Source: Selaginella tamariscina (lineage: Eukaryota; Streptophyta; Lycopodiopsida; Selaginellales; Selaginellaceae). Taken from it: a stretch of DNA of 64,000 bases. Numbering within the stretch: the stretch's first letter is position 1; the number at the start of each line of letters is the position of its first letter. The stretch spans positions 1 through 64,000 of the forward strand of contig PUQB01000908.1 in the NCBI GenBank assembly GCA_003024785.1. The letters run 5' to 3'. Below, one piece after another: positions 51,870-64,000 of the stretch. The notes beneath the pieces are model-generated. The model worked only from the letters and a program-made list of their open reading frames with translations. It did not search any database and was not told where the DNA came from. Position numbers and translations under genes: made by a program.

Positions 51870-54485
51870 TAGAGAGAGAGGGGAAATGGAAACTAATTTC
51901 AACCACAACGAGGATAGAGATTTCTTTAAACAATCGGTCTCTTCTGTGTTTGCTCACATGATACAATGTGTGTGTGTGTGTTAAAATAATAAATCTGTAT
52001 TCTCGGCCGGTGCTGAAGGTTTCAATGATGGGCAAATGATTTCACTACGGACGGATGGTTACACTAAAGTGTACATAGTCTTGCTAGTGATCGTGATATG
52101 CCCTATGGAAAATGACATAAGTAGTGGGAATGATCTTACAAAAAAAGAAACAATATAAAATAAATAAAACAGTAAATCATCTGTTTCACAAAAAAGAAAT
52201 TTAATTGTATGTCCTTTGGAATTAAAATATTGTGGGTACATGTGTTTATTTGACAATAATATTCTTTATTAAATTGATAAGTGTCTTGTGTGAACAAGAC
52301 TTTGAAACATAATTATGATTATTTATAAATAAATATCATGATTTGTCAAGAACTTCAAATCATTGATATTAGGAGTATTGGATGACATTAACAAAAGAAT
52401 TTAAAATAGTTTTCTTATAAATATTATGTTGAATACTTAAATGAGTGATAATGCAAATATACACCTAACATAATGCTCATGGCCATAATAATTATAATGT
52501 GTTTAAATTTTTCGTTAAGTGGTAGTGTGGATTGACAATAATGAATTATATTGACATGCAAGCCGTTAAAGCTAATGTAGTTTACCCAAAGCAACATTAA
52601 AAAATTAATACAAAATTAATTTAATATCAAGGTCACCACCATTTTAAGCATATTATGTATATACATATGCCATATAAGACACATTGTGTATTGGAAGAAT
52701 AACGTAGACAGTTTGGATTCTTATTTGAAACTTTAAGTTTCGTTGTTGCAATACTTAGGAGTTGCAATATCGGAGCCTAGGTAGTGTACATTTAACAAAA
52801 GATTGACATCAATTTAAAAACAAGATAAATGAAGTAATGTCAGGTGTGTTCATTATATATCAAAATAGCTATATATATTAATATGATACATATATATTCA
52901 TTATTAATGTTAATGAAGCAAATTTTTAGACTTTAAAAATCCTTAAATACCATATGCAGTACAACATTATAAAGATTGATAACTTCATCCTTAATGAAGT
53001 AAACTTTATATTGTTGTGTTTATAATATATACATATATATAACTTTCTTGTTTTATTTTAACATTAATAATTTGTGAAATGTAAATAACAATGCAACATT
53101 AAAGAACTTTAATTGTTAATTGAATGTTATATTCTTATTCAAGTAATTTAGAAGTTTTTACTTATTTATATATTTATAAAATGTTTTGGTATTTCTTTCA
53201 TTATTAAGTGTTTATTTTATTATGTATGGGAATGCCTAGATAAGCATATTCATGTATATGCCTACATTGTGTGTGTATACATGTGTGCACCCTCTCTTAT
53301 GTAATTTTACATGTATGATATGTTTTTTTTTTATATATGTAGACTTTTAAATATATGCATAAATTTAAAAATCTCTCTTTCTCTCTCTCTCACACACACA
53401 TACTATTCTTATATAACATACATAATATTTAATATTTATTTATATAATCTCATACATTTCTATAGTGATGAAAAGAAGCCAAATATAACTATATAAATAA
53501 CTATACATATTTAATGTGAAAGTAAAAAATGTACAAACCCCATGTTTAATTAATCATTCACATTGACCAACAAACTAAATAGTAGAATTACTATGTATTT
53601 ACTAATAAAGCATTTTTATATATTTTGTTGTGCTTGTCTTTCCAACTTAGAGTTAAAGTCTAGATTTTTTATTAATTTGAATTATGTGCAAGTAAGTTGC
53701 AAACTCAACTCTTAAGTCATGAATATCAATAGTTGTCACATATGTCTCATGCAACACAAGTTTCTTCAAAACCTTGTGAACAGATTCTAAATATTCTTGA
53801 TACATACTTGTTTTATGTGTGATGTCATAGTGCTAGCAATCTCATCCTATCTACTAACATATCTTCTAAAAGATTTGTGCTTCTAAGTTGATGAGAGAAG
53901 TGGCTTATATTCATTAAATTCAAGTTGATAAGCACTCACATATTGTGCAAGTTGGAAAACTAACAATTGCATACTAGGGTTATACATATAACAAGCTTGT
54001 GCCACTTTCGAGTCACCCCTTTTTCTTATGAAGATATTATTGATATAAACTTGTGATGTGCATAGCTTTGACTTATTTGTAGCATGGCCAAATTTAATGA
54101 TTTTATCTTTCTAAGACTTAACTTTTGCAAAATGTTCCTACTTCTTATATTATAACAAGCTGTATAGTTCCTGAAAGGTACTCACCATTCAAAGCATAAA
54201 ATTATTTTTATGAATGTTACTTTTGTGTCCCAACATGTCGACATGTTACACCTAGTCATTTACAACAATGTGCTTAATGGTATAATGAAATTTTCTCAAC
54301 GAGTGGTTATATGGTTGGGTTTATATATATATATATATATTCATAATTGATGTTAATGAAGCAAATTTCACACTTTGAAAATTTATGAAGATTATATTTA
54401 CACTGCAACATTATAAAGATTAGTAACCGCATCCATAATAAGGTAAATTTTCTATATACATGTCAATGCTGTCTTTATGTGATAT

Positions 54486-54541
<56 letters not shown>

Positions 54542-54895
54542 TCCTTATTTTAACATTAATAATTGTTGTGAAATGCTATAGCGATGCAAAATATGTGTAT
54601 AACATTAATGTATGTATGTATATATTTATTTTAATAAGATTTTGTCATAATTACATTTTTACTATGTTGAGTATTAATATGAATATTCATGCATGTTGAA
54701 ATAAATTATACATCCATTTTGTGATGCTTAATAATAATAAAGATATAATGTTCATGAATTTACTCTTATGTGTTTTATCATCATTAGTTTCATATTAAGT
54801 TTTCTTATTTAAATGTTTAATATAAATTTATTATTGAGGTCATATTATATAAAACTATAAATAATTGTCACATTCTTACTTCATTAATTAATATT
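50970..54895. other. AT-rich non-coding DNA, unit 5 (shortened)
   Basis: Upstream flank of CRN-like copy 4. Relative to other units it lacks DNA around 54295-54325, about 0.7 kb around 54590-54610, and a stretch at 54893. GT arrays lie at about 51838-51868 and 51967-51980, and TA arrays at about 54322-54341 and 54483-54537. No coding sequence seen. Confidence 0.8.
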
Positions 54896-55465
54896 TGGCG
54901 ACACATGGCTGCCAGGTGGCCATTTGGCGTCATCACCCTGTGTGAGTAACGCTAAGTTTCCCAAAACAACCCCAACGACCCTAAGGTTAGACTCTAATGC
55001 CCAAGTGGACAGGAGACTTAGGGTTTAGCCTAAGTCTCCCTAGAGTGTCTACCCCCAAAACCCTTGAGGATAACCCTAGTTGACTTAGGGTTTAGCCTAA
55101 GTCTCCCTAGAGTGTCTACCCCCAAAACCCTTGAGGGATAACCCTAGTTGACTTAGGGTCTTGCCCTAGAAGACCTAGACAGGCTCATGACCTAACCCCA
55201 TCAAGGAGACATGTGTTCCACACATACCCCTAGATAGAGCTAAGGCATCGTCACTACCCCTTGAGGAATCACCCTCATCCGGGAGTACAACCCCTTTAGG
55301 GCGACAAGGGGTACCCTGAACCACGGACTAACCCCTAAGGGTTTGAGTGGCCAAGTTATACCCTAGACCTAGAGCTAGTACTTAATGAGGACACGAGTGT
55401 GCGCCGTAGGCAACACGAGTGTCCTGCTAAGCAAACTCCCTAAGGCTAGGTTTGGGATAACCCTA
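54896..55465. repeat. GC-richer block, unit 5, truncated by a deletion
   Basis: Only the first third of the block remains, including the 68-bp duplication (55015-55149). At about 55461-55465 it jumps from GGGATAACCCTA to CGTTAGATACAC, which in other units lies just upstream of LEA exon C. The right part of the block, the spacer and LEA exon C are missing. Confidence 0.85.
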
Positions 55466-55625
55466 CGTTAGATACACATATGCATGTGCGTGCGTGTGTG
55501 AGTGAGTGAGAGAGAGAGAGTTCCTGAGACAAATTCCTCTGCTGGTTCCTCCATAAAAGTCACTTTAAATACTGAACTTTAATAACATATTTACATTTAA
55601 ATTTATATACATAACATATACTTAC

Positions 55626-55869
55626 CTGCTGGACCAGTTTGTTCTTTGGACTGCTGAGTCTTCTCTTTCGTAGCCTGAGAAGCATTGCTTGCAGAATCCT
55701 TAGCATGGCCCATCTTCTCCTGAGCTGACCCTTTAACCTCCTAATTTTGAATTTTAAATAACATAGAAACAAAATTAATACATTTAAAATTGATATTAAT
55801 AAAAAATTAAAAATTCACCTCTTTCTTCTGACCAGCCTCATCCATCTTCTCCTGAGCAGTTCCCTCCAT
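55626..55869 (-). pseudogene. LEA-like gene remnant, copy 5
   Basis: Exon A (55819-55869) and exon B (55626-55740) remain. Exon B is 8 bp shorter than in other copies near its 3' end, which changes the frame before the splice donor. Exon C was removed by the deletion at ~55465. One substitution in exon A changes TAEEKM to TAQEKM. The ABRE-like element of the other units is also gone, through a deletion near 56166. This copy is very unlikely to be functional. Confidence 0.75.
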
Positions 55870-56261
55870 CTCCTGATATAATATGTTAATTAGTGACACA
55901 TACTGCACTCTCTCTCTTACACACGCACGCACGCACTAATTTTACCTCTTTGTTTTGTAATAAATTTATTAATATGTAATGCAACTACTCAGTAATGGTT
56001 GAAAACTTATTAAACAGGAATATACAACTTACTTACGCGGCAGAAGATTTTTGCTCAAATTTTAACCCGATATTGAACAGCCTTATAATTTAGGTGACAA
56101 ATTAATTCTGGTTAGTTTTATTTTTCTGTTAATAAAATTTAAAAAAGAAAAAAAACCATTTCAATGTTCTAACCTAGCCCTCAATGCACTTAAAAGCTGA
56201 GTACAGATAATCCACAAGCTTTTAAGAACATAATAATAATGATAATATCAAGATGTATAAT

Positions 56262-59200
56262 TTACAATATGATATCAAGTAGATCCGGTTCATAAACTTT
56301 TTTCCCAACCTTTCGCAGCTTGAAGTAGTTGCTGAAATTATGCTGCACAATCTTCCCTCTCTTCTCATCGACTTGGAGCTCATCTTCCACCTTGAAGAAT
56401 GCGTCGCACATCTTCTCCAGCTCAGCGGAGACCCGTCCCTGTCCCTGATCTCAGGACAAACAGAAGAGACTTTAAGGCAAATGACACCGTAAAATGAATG
56501 ACATACCTCCAGGAATGGGAATCGTACACCCCGAAGAACGAGCACCTTTGAATCCTCAGTTATATCCACCTGAAAACAACACAGTAGAACCAACAGCAGT
56601 TTTGAATCGTGCTATACCTCATGCTCAACAGCTGCTTTCCCCTTGACGTGAAGGTACAAGCCGCACTCGTCTCCAAGCTTGATTTCCTCCTGCTTTGCCA
56701 CAGTGGTCCGCTGCTTCTTGAGAGGCCTAAAAAAAACAACAGTCGCGATCGAGTGTAAACTCAAATCAAACTGACCTGCCCTCGTCAAAATGTTCCATGA
56801 GGCCGGGCTCCCGGAGCTCTTCAGCTTCATTCTCATCAGCAAGTTCCGAGCTCCCGGAGCTCTTCATCTTCATTCATCAGCAACCTTCGCTGCAGCTCTT
56901 TCCGGGGGAGGGCTGCAAAGAAAAGAATGAATGCAGCTGAGATACACGGGAGAGAAACAAGCTTACCCGTCATGCTTGAAAGTACTTGCCTGCTCGGGCC
57001 TGAAGTCCAAAATAAAACATTTAAGTTTTGATTTAACACAATGACAACAAACATACTTGCTGGTCTCGCAACAAACATACTTGCTGGTCTCCGCCTCCGT
57101 GGACTTGCTTGTTTCTTCTTTTTCTTTGACCTTCGGGGTCCTGGAAAAAACAAACTGAAGTTGGCACTGAGGCAAGAACACAAGCTTACCAGGAGGAAAG
57201 ACATGCTAAAAGCTTTTCAGCTTTCACAGCATCGGCTTGCCTGTTTCGGATCTGAACAGGCACAGCTCGCATCCGACCTGGATCCAGTTGGTACTTGCCA
57301 TCCGGTCCTGGAACGAGCCAGGGCAATAGAACGTCGAACCCCGCTTGGTTTCTTTGCGGGATGATGGCAAACCCGCAAAGAAAACAGAAGAGGAGAAGCT
57401 TCCTGCTTATTTCCTTCCTGTTGAGGAACATGAAACGGTTGAAAAAAATGAAGCCTTTGGCCGTCACCGTGCGGCTACAGAGCACCGACAGGAAGCTGCC
57501 CAGGGGCACCGGGTGGCTATACATCTCGTGCTGCCCAGACTGCTCGAGCCTGCAACAATGATGCATGGCCAGCACCAGCAGCAGCCTCCCCACAATCTCT
57601 CCTCGTGGCCCCTCCACAACAAAGGCTTGCTTCAATACCCCACCCATGCTTTGGAGAAGAAGAAGCAGCACCTCCACATTGGCCAAGATGTGACCCGCCG
57701 CCTCGCCCAGGATCGGCTCTATCACGTCAGCAGTGAAGATACGCTCCGATCCCCACTTACGTGACTCACGCTGCGCATATGGCCAGCCACCATGTGTTGG
57801 GCGAGGTCCGCCCACGCAGCCACCTCCAACCCGGCCACCACCCCGATGATGGCCGTTGCCATTGCCTGCATGATCATGCTCTTTTCTGGTGGACCTCCGT
57901 CTTTTCCAGACTCACCAGAGACACCCCGTTCAACAGCTTCTGGCTGGCGAACTTCACTGCACCCTTCAGGGACGCATTGTTTCCAAGCAGAGCACGCCAG
58001 AGCGGGCGCCCCATCTTGAAGAGCTCCCTTATAAAGTCTTCCGAAACAGCAGCCACATCCTTCTGCTCCGACATCAGGCGCTTCAGCTTGTCCGGCTCCC
58101 TGTGCGCGCTTCCCACCATCCACACGGGCTGAAAAAACTTAGCCGCTGGATCCACACGCGCGCTCGGATCCACACCCCGCGCGCTCGGATCGAACATTCT
58201 GTGTGGGAAAATAAGACCTAGCTTCCCTGCTGTGTCAGCCACCAGACCGAAGAGCTTCCTATGGTGGGGTATCGCCGAGAAGAACCTCCTAAAAGCCAAG
58301 AACGAACCTGGCTGCTCCTTGAACAAGGAGGCGGCTTCATCCAGACAGAAGACGACCTTCCTTCCCGGTGTGAAGACTCCGCTCAGCTTGCCGTCAATCC
58401 ATTGCCGCAGTTGATCAGGATTCCACTGCTCTCCGGGAGCAGGAGACTGGTGAGGCACTCTTCGAGTCACGTCCTCCTTGAGTTCCTTGTAACTGGTAAC
58501 ACAATGTCAGCCCAAAAACTACAGGAATTCCACTTGAGATACCTCTGGGACACCTCCTTGCGGAATGACTCCTGCGCCTCCTTCCACTTCTCCGGGTTTT
58601 GTCCCTCCTTGGGGAATGACGCCTGCGTCTCCCTCCACTCCCCGGGCTTGCGTCCTTTATCTGCAAGAGGATGGCGGCCACCCATGCCGCAATGCAGCGG
58701 GGGTCGTTGGTATCGGAAGTCAGCACGTCGGCAACTGCACTTCGCCCGGGGACGCCCGTCGCGCCGGGGCTCATAAACGAAACGTACGCGACGTGGAAGC
58801 CTTTGGTAGCCAGCTCCTGGATCGATCTCGACTTCCCCCAACCCGAACTCTGCAGCGCCATCGTCCAGGCGGCATGATGTGTGTCAAGCGCCCACTCATT
58901 CATGTAGCCATCCACAACACCCCCGAGATAGTCCACAACACGCAGAGGATCTTCGTACATTAGGTTCCACCCTCGGGACAGGGCTTCCTTCACACTCCCT
59001 GCGACTTGTTGTTGCACCGGAGGAGGACTCGGGGGAGTTACCAGCAGGAGAGGCTGCACCGGTTCAGCTGCAGCGGCAGCTCTATCTGCCCATTCTTTGT
59101 CAGATCTCGCATCGCACCTGCACCTCCGTAATCGCTTTATCCAATGTCTCCGTCGCTCTTAGCACCTCAGCACTGCCCTCCCCCTCCTCATCAATTCTAG

Positions 59201-59494
59201 CAGTCCAATCGATCAACCAACGTCGAATGGATGTGCCGGCGGGGAATGGGGGCGGCTCAGGCGCAGAGTTGATCTCCTCCAGCGCTTGACGCAGGCGCGC
59301 CGGGAGTGCTGTGAATGGAGAGCGAGAGAGAGAGAGATAATCAGTCAGTCGGAGCTAGAAGGTTCTAAGCGCATACCGCAGAGATAGACGTTTTGTTCGG
59401 GCAGAAACTTGCCGCAGCCATACTTCGCCTCCAGCTTCTCTGGCGTGAAGCTGCTTTCTTCAGGAGGGTGATCGTGCCGCAAGACTCTCACCAT
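56262..59494 (-). pseudogene. CRN-like NTPase/REase gene, copy 5 (diverged, no minisatellite, about five breaks)
   Basis: Same nine-exon architecture but with more substitutions than copies 1-4. The region before Walker B reads FTPGRKVVFCLDEAASLF with no VVERE array, the likely ancestral state. P-loop, ADTAGKLGLIFP, REase-like GFDVLLPWL...PVQIRNR and the C-terminal tail are all recognisable, and the tail ends PDLLDIIL rather than DIIF. A short DPSAR-encoding segment is duplicated (about 58150-58190). The 24-bp version of the exon 4 donor duplication is at 57045. Roughly five interruptions are seen. Confidence 0.7.
57045..57092 (-). repeat. 24-bp duplication of the exon 4 splice donor, copy 5
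   Basis: Two copies with period 24 rather than 27, again a multiple of three and again each with a GTATGT donor. Confidence 0.8.
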
Positions 59495-60569
59495 CTGCGA
59501 GAGGAAAACCTAGTAGAAGGAACTAGGGTAATTTCAAACAGTGCGGGATGAATCGGAACCCACGTCAGGAAAGTGATGGCAGCATGTGGGCTGAGATGAG
59601 ATTAGAGAATTGGGGCGGTGGCGGAGCGATCAGCTACCATTCCCCGGGGAAAGAAAAGGGCGTCGTTTAGGGCCTAGAGCGCAAATTAATTTGAATGACT
59701 GTAAAATTTCACTACAAAACGTAGATCTTTTATGTATTAAGGAGTGCCTAATTAAGTAAGGCAATCAAAATTAAAAATATCCTTGATATTTTTTAGCCTT
59801 CATGTTAGTTAAAATTAAAGTTACGTGTTTTAACCTACAACTTTTACAATACAGTAGAACCTGTCTAAATTAAACCTGTATAAATTAAAACCCTCTTTAA
59901 ATTAAATAAAAATTATAGTCCCACTGTATTTATATTTTATTATTTTTTACCCTCCCTTATTTAAAACCCTCTCTAAATTAAATATTATTTCTAGTCCTAA
60001 CACGTTTAATTTATACATGTTCTACTGTATCGAAAAAACACCGAGGGGGTTCACTTAGTATAAATGGTCCAGACCATGTGCATCCATAATGTTAAAAGTT
60101 TATGCTGTGTGCTCTCTGACATATTGAACAGTACACTACTCCAATAGGTTATCAACTTGTGATATCTGAAATAGTTTTTGTGCTGCATGGCACATGATGA
60201 CAGGTGGCTTAGCATGTGTAGCATTTTCTTGTGGACACGTGTCACCGTTAGTTCTATGATGTTTTTGGTATTATATTTATGTTTTTAATATCGATTTTGC
60301 CATATTTCCAACTGAATCATTTATGCTATATTTTTAAAATTCGAATTTTACAAATAAATTTATTTAGTTATGCTTGAACACAGTATATACTTTAAATACA
60401 CATTGTGAGGGTGTGTTGAGAATCCTGATTGCCTGCATACAAATACATATGGATGTACTTGATACATGAGTATAAATGGGTGATAATCCCGCCAAAGGAC
60501 AGAACATGGACTCTGACCAAGGACAGGAACCAGACTCCAAGTCCTAAGTTGGCCAACCTGCGCGCACGC

Positions 60570-60604
<35 letters not shown>

Positions 60605-63112
60605 GAGAGAGAGGGGAAATGGAAACTAATTTCAACCACAACGAGGATAGAGATTTCTTTAAACAATCGGTCTCTTCTGTGTTTGCTCACATGATACAAT
60701 GTGTGTGTGTGTGTTAAAATAATAAATCTGTATTCTCGGCCGGTGCTGAAGGTTTCAATGATGGGCAAATGATTTCACTACGGACGGATGGTTACCACTA
60801 AGTGTACATAGTCTTGCTAGTGATCGTGATATGCCCTATGGAAAATGACATAAGTAGTGGGAATGATCTTACAAAAAAAGAAACAATATAAAATAAATAA
60901 AACAGTAAATCATCTGTTTCACAAAAAAGAAATTTAATTATATGTCCTTTGGAATTAAAATATTGTGGGTACATGTGTTTATTTGACAATAATATTCTTT
61001 ATTAAATTGATAAGTGTCTTGTGTGAACAAGACTTTGAAACAGTAATTATGATTATTTATAAATAAATATCATGATTTGTCAAGAACTTCAAATCATTGA
61101 TATTAGGAGTATTGGATGACATTAACAAAAGAATTTAAAATAGTTATTTTCTTATAAATATTATGTTGAATACTTAAATGAGTGATAATGCAAATATACA
61201 CCTAACATAATGCTCATGGCCATAATAATTATAATGTGTTTAAATTTTTCGTTAAGTGGTAGTGTGGATTGACAATAATGAATTATATTGACATGCAAGC
61301 CGTTAAAGCTAATGTAGTTTACCCAAAGCAACATTAAAAAATTAATACAAAATTAATTTAATATCAAGGTCACCACCATTTTAAGCATATTATGTATATA
61401 CATATGCCATATAAGACACATTGTGTATTGGAAGAATAACGTAGACATTTGGATTTTATTTGAAACTTTAAGTTTCGTTGTTGCAATACTTAGGAGTTGC
61501 AATATCGGAGCCTAGGTAGTGTACATTTAACAAAAGATTGACATCAATTTAAAAACAAGAATAAATGAAGTAATGTCAGGTGTGTTCATTATATATCAAA
61601 ATAGCTATATATATTAATATGATACATATATATTCATTATTAATGTTAATGAAGCAAATTTTTAGACTTTAAAAATCCTTAAATACCATATGCAGTACAA
61701 CATTATAAAGATTGATAACTTCATCCTTAATGAAGTAAACTTTATATTGTTGTGTTTATATAATATAATATATATAACTTTCTTGTTTTATTTTAACATT
61801 AATAATTTGTGAAATGTAAATAACAATGCAACATTAAAGAACTTTAATTGTTAATTGAATGTTATATTCTTATTCAAGTAATTTAGAAGTTTTTACTTAT
61901 TTATATATTTATAAAATGTTTTGGTATTTCTTTCATTATTAAGTGTTTATTTTATTATGTATGGGAATGCCTAGATAAGCATATTCATGTATATGCCTAC
62001 ATTGTGTGTGTATACATGTGTGCACCTCTCTCTTATGTAATTTTACATGTATGATATGTCTTTTTTTTTATATATCTAGACTTTTAAATATATGCATAAA
62101 TTTAAAAATCTCTCTTTCTCTCTCTCTCACACACACATACTATTCTTATATAACATACATAATATTTAATATTTATTTATATAATCTCATACATTTCTAT
62201 AGTGATGAAAAGAAGCCAAATATAACTATATAAATAATTATACATATTTAATGTGAAAGTAAAAAATGTACAAACCCCATGTTTAATTAATCATTCACAT
62301 TGACCAACAAACTAAATAGTAGAATTACTATGTATTTACTAATAAAGCATTTTTATATATTTTGTTGTGCTTGTCTTTCCAACTGTAGAGTTAAAGTCTA
62401 GATTTTTTATTAATTTGAATTATGTGCAAGTAAGTTGCAAACTCAACTTTAAGTCATAATATCAATAGTTGTCACATATGTCTCATGCAACACAAGTTTC
62501 TTCAAAACCTTGTGAACAGATTCTAAATTTTGTACATATTCTTGATACATACTTATTTTATGTGTGATGTCACTAGTGTTAGCAATCTCATCCTATCTAC
62601 TAACATATCTTTAAAAGATTTGTGCTTCTAAGTTGATGAGAGAAGTGGCTTATATTCATTAAATTCAAGTTGATAAGCACTCACATATTGTGCAAGTTGG
62701 AAAACTAACAATTGCATACTAGGGTTATACATATAACAAGCTTGTGCCACTTTCGAGTCACCCCTTTTTTTATGAAGATATTATTGATATAAACTTGTGA
62801 TGTGCATAGTTTGACTTATTTGTAGCATGGCCAAATTTAATGATTTTATCTTTTAAGACTCAACTTTTGCAAAATGTTCTACTTCTTATATTATAACAAG
62901 CTGTATAGTTCCTGAAAGGTACTCACCATTCAAAGCATAAAATTCTTTTATGAATGTTACTTTTGTGTCCCAACATGTCGACATGCTACACCTAGTCATT
63001 TACAACAATGTGCTTAATGGTATAATGAACTTATGAGTTTTAATAAGAGATTGGTATCAAGCTAGGAGCAAGTGAAGTAAGGCCAGGTGCATTTCATTAT
63101 CTCTCTAATAGT

Positions 63113-63177
<65 letters not shown>

Positions 63178-64000
63178 TAATTTGATGTTAATGAAGCAAA
63201 TTTTCACGTTTTGAAAATTTATGAAGACTATATATACTGTAACATTATAAAGATTAATAACCACATCCATAATAAGGTAAATTTTCTAATGTTGTGTTTA
63301 TGTGATATTATATATTATATATATAACTTCCTTATTTTAACATTAATAATTTATGAAATGCTAATAGTGATGCAAAATTAAAGATCGTTTAATTGTTAAT
63401 TAAATGACAAAAATATATGAATTTTTATAATAAAAGAATTTATTTCAATTTACATCACCAATGGTATAATTCAAAATCTTTAAGAATATACTTATTATTG
63501 AAATTATAAGATTATGACATGATATTAAGAAATTTCCCATGAGATGTGTAATAAACCTGTAAAATATAATATATGTACAATATAACATGACTTTCTTCAA
63601 TATAGAGAGTATATTACATTTATAGGCTTGGGTAAATACATGTGTAACATACCCTTATACAACATCATTAACATAAATAATAATGATGTAGAAGTATTCA
63701 TTTTATTTATTTATTTATTTATTTTAATCTCAAAATGATTTTTTGAATATCCTTGGCACCTAAGACAAATATTCATTTAGAATTTCTTTTATTTTTTCAT
63801 TTGTTTATATTTAATATATATATAACTTTAGAACGCTTATATATGTAAATACATGCATACTAACATAAATTTCTATAATATATTCTAAATATACCATATA
63901 TAAAATAAGTAAAGATCTTATGATTTTCTTTTATAATGATAATTAATATTACTAATACAGTAAATGATTTTCTACACTTACATAATGTAAATACATATAT
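59495..64000. other. AT-rich non-coding DNA, unit 6 (partial)
   Basis: Upstream flank of CRN-like copy 5, running off the right edge. It carries the second pogo-like MITE (59852-60027). It follows the other units closely to about 63000, then differs more. GT arrays lie at about 60571-60600 and 60700-60715, and a TA array at about 63118-63173. No coding sequence seen. Confidence 0.8.
59852..60027. mobile_element. pogo/Emigrant-like MITE, unit 6
   Basis: The same element as at 14621-14793, here 176 bp, with the same CAGTAGAAC ends and flanking TA (59850-59851 and 60028-60029). It is at the orthologous site, so it is the same insertion carried by duplication or conversion. Confidence 0.85.

Larger units (their letters stand above)
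1..64000. repeat. Head-to-tail tandem array of ~12 kb units
   Basis: The whole window is one direct tandem array. The CRN-like start codon recurs at 1344, 14262, 26689, 38785, 50969 and 59494, giving spacings of 12918, 12427, 12096, 12184 and 8525 bp. The CRN-like stop codon recurs at 11008, 23357, 35520, 47658 and 56262. Long stretches are letter-for-letter the same from unit to unit, in both coding and AT-rich DNA, so the duplications are recent. The spacing differences are explained by an 820-bp insertion in unit 1, a ~173-bp insertion in unit 2 and several kb of deletion in unit 5. Neither edge of the array is inside the window. Confidence 0.98.

Overview
This is a eukaryotic nuclear window. 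It consists almost entirely of one head-to-tail tandem array of a ~12.1-12.9 kb unit. Five complete units lie between successive start codons of the same minus-strand gene (1345-14262, 14263-26689, 26690-38785, 38786-50969 and a shortened, more diverged 50970-59494). The window opens inside an earlier unit (1-1344) and closes inside a sixth (59495-64000), so the array runs past both edges. Short GT-AG introns (about 48-79 nt), a LEA-like gene, a Harbinger/Tourist-type MITE, a pogo/Emigrant-like MITE and TTTAGGG-like words together point to a land plant. The very short introns would fit a lycophyte such as Selaginella, but the species is not established.

Each unit reads, left to right: (i) about 5.5 kb of AT-rich DNA lying upstream of the previous unit's minus-strand gene, with GT, TA and CT microsatellites; (ii) a ~1.7 kb GC-richer non-coding block with a 68-bp tandem duplication; (iii) about 0.75 kb of AT-rich DNA; (iv) a small minus-strand LEA-like gene; (v) about 0.9 kb of intergenic DNA that includes the LEA upstream region with an ABRE-like TACGTGGC; (vi) a nine-exon minus-strand gene of about 3.3 kb. 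That gene encodes a ~950-residue protein of the Crinkler (CRN)/RHS-like family: a P-loop NTPase, then a restriction-endonuclease-like fold, then an unrecognised C-terminal extension.

The most unusual feature is a 15-bp coding minisatellite encoding VVERE-type repeats, placed immediately before the Walker B strand of the CRN-like NTPase. It is expanded in the near-identical copies and absent from the diverged copy at 56262-59494, which gives a before-and-after view of its birth. Other notable points are two MITE insertions with empty sites in sister units, a tandem duplication of a splice donor that keeps frame, mosaic sharing of indels between non-adjacent units, and large deletions in unit 5, one with a CCTA microhomology junction. 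Units 1-4 are nearly identical and differ mainly by small indels. These are densest at about 31.6-38.7 kb and look partly like consensus errors in an unresolved repeat, so the coding state of individual copies should be read cautiously.
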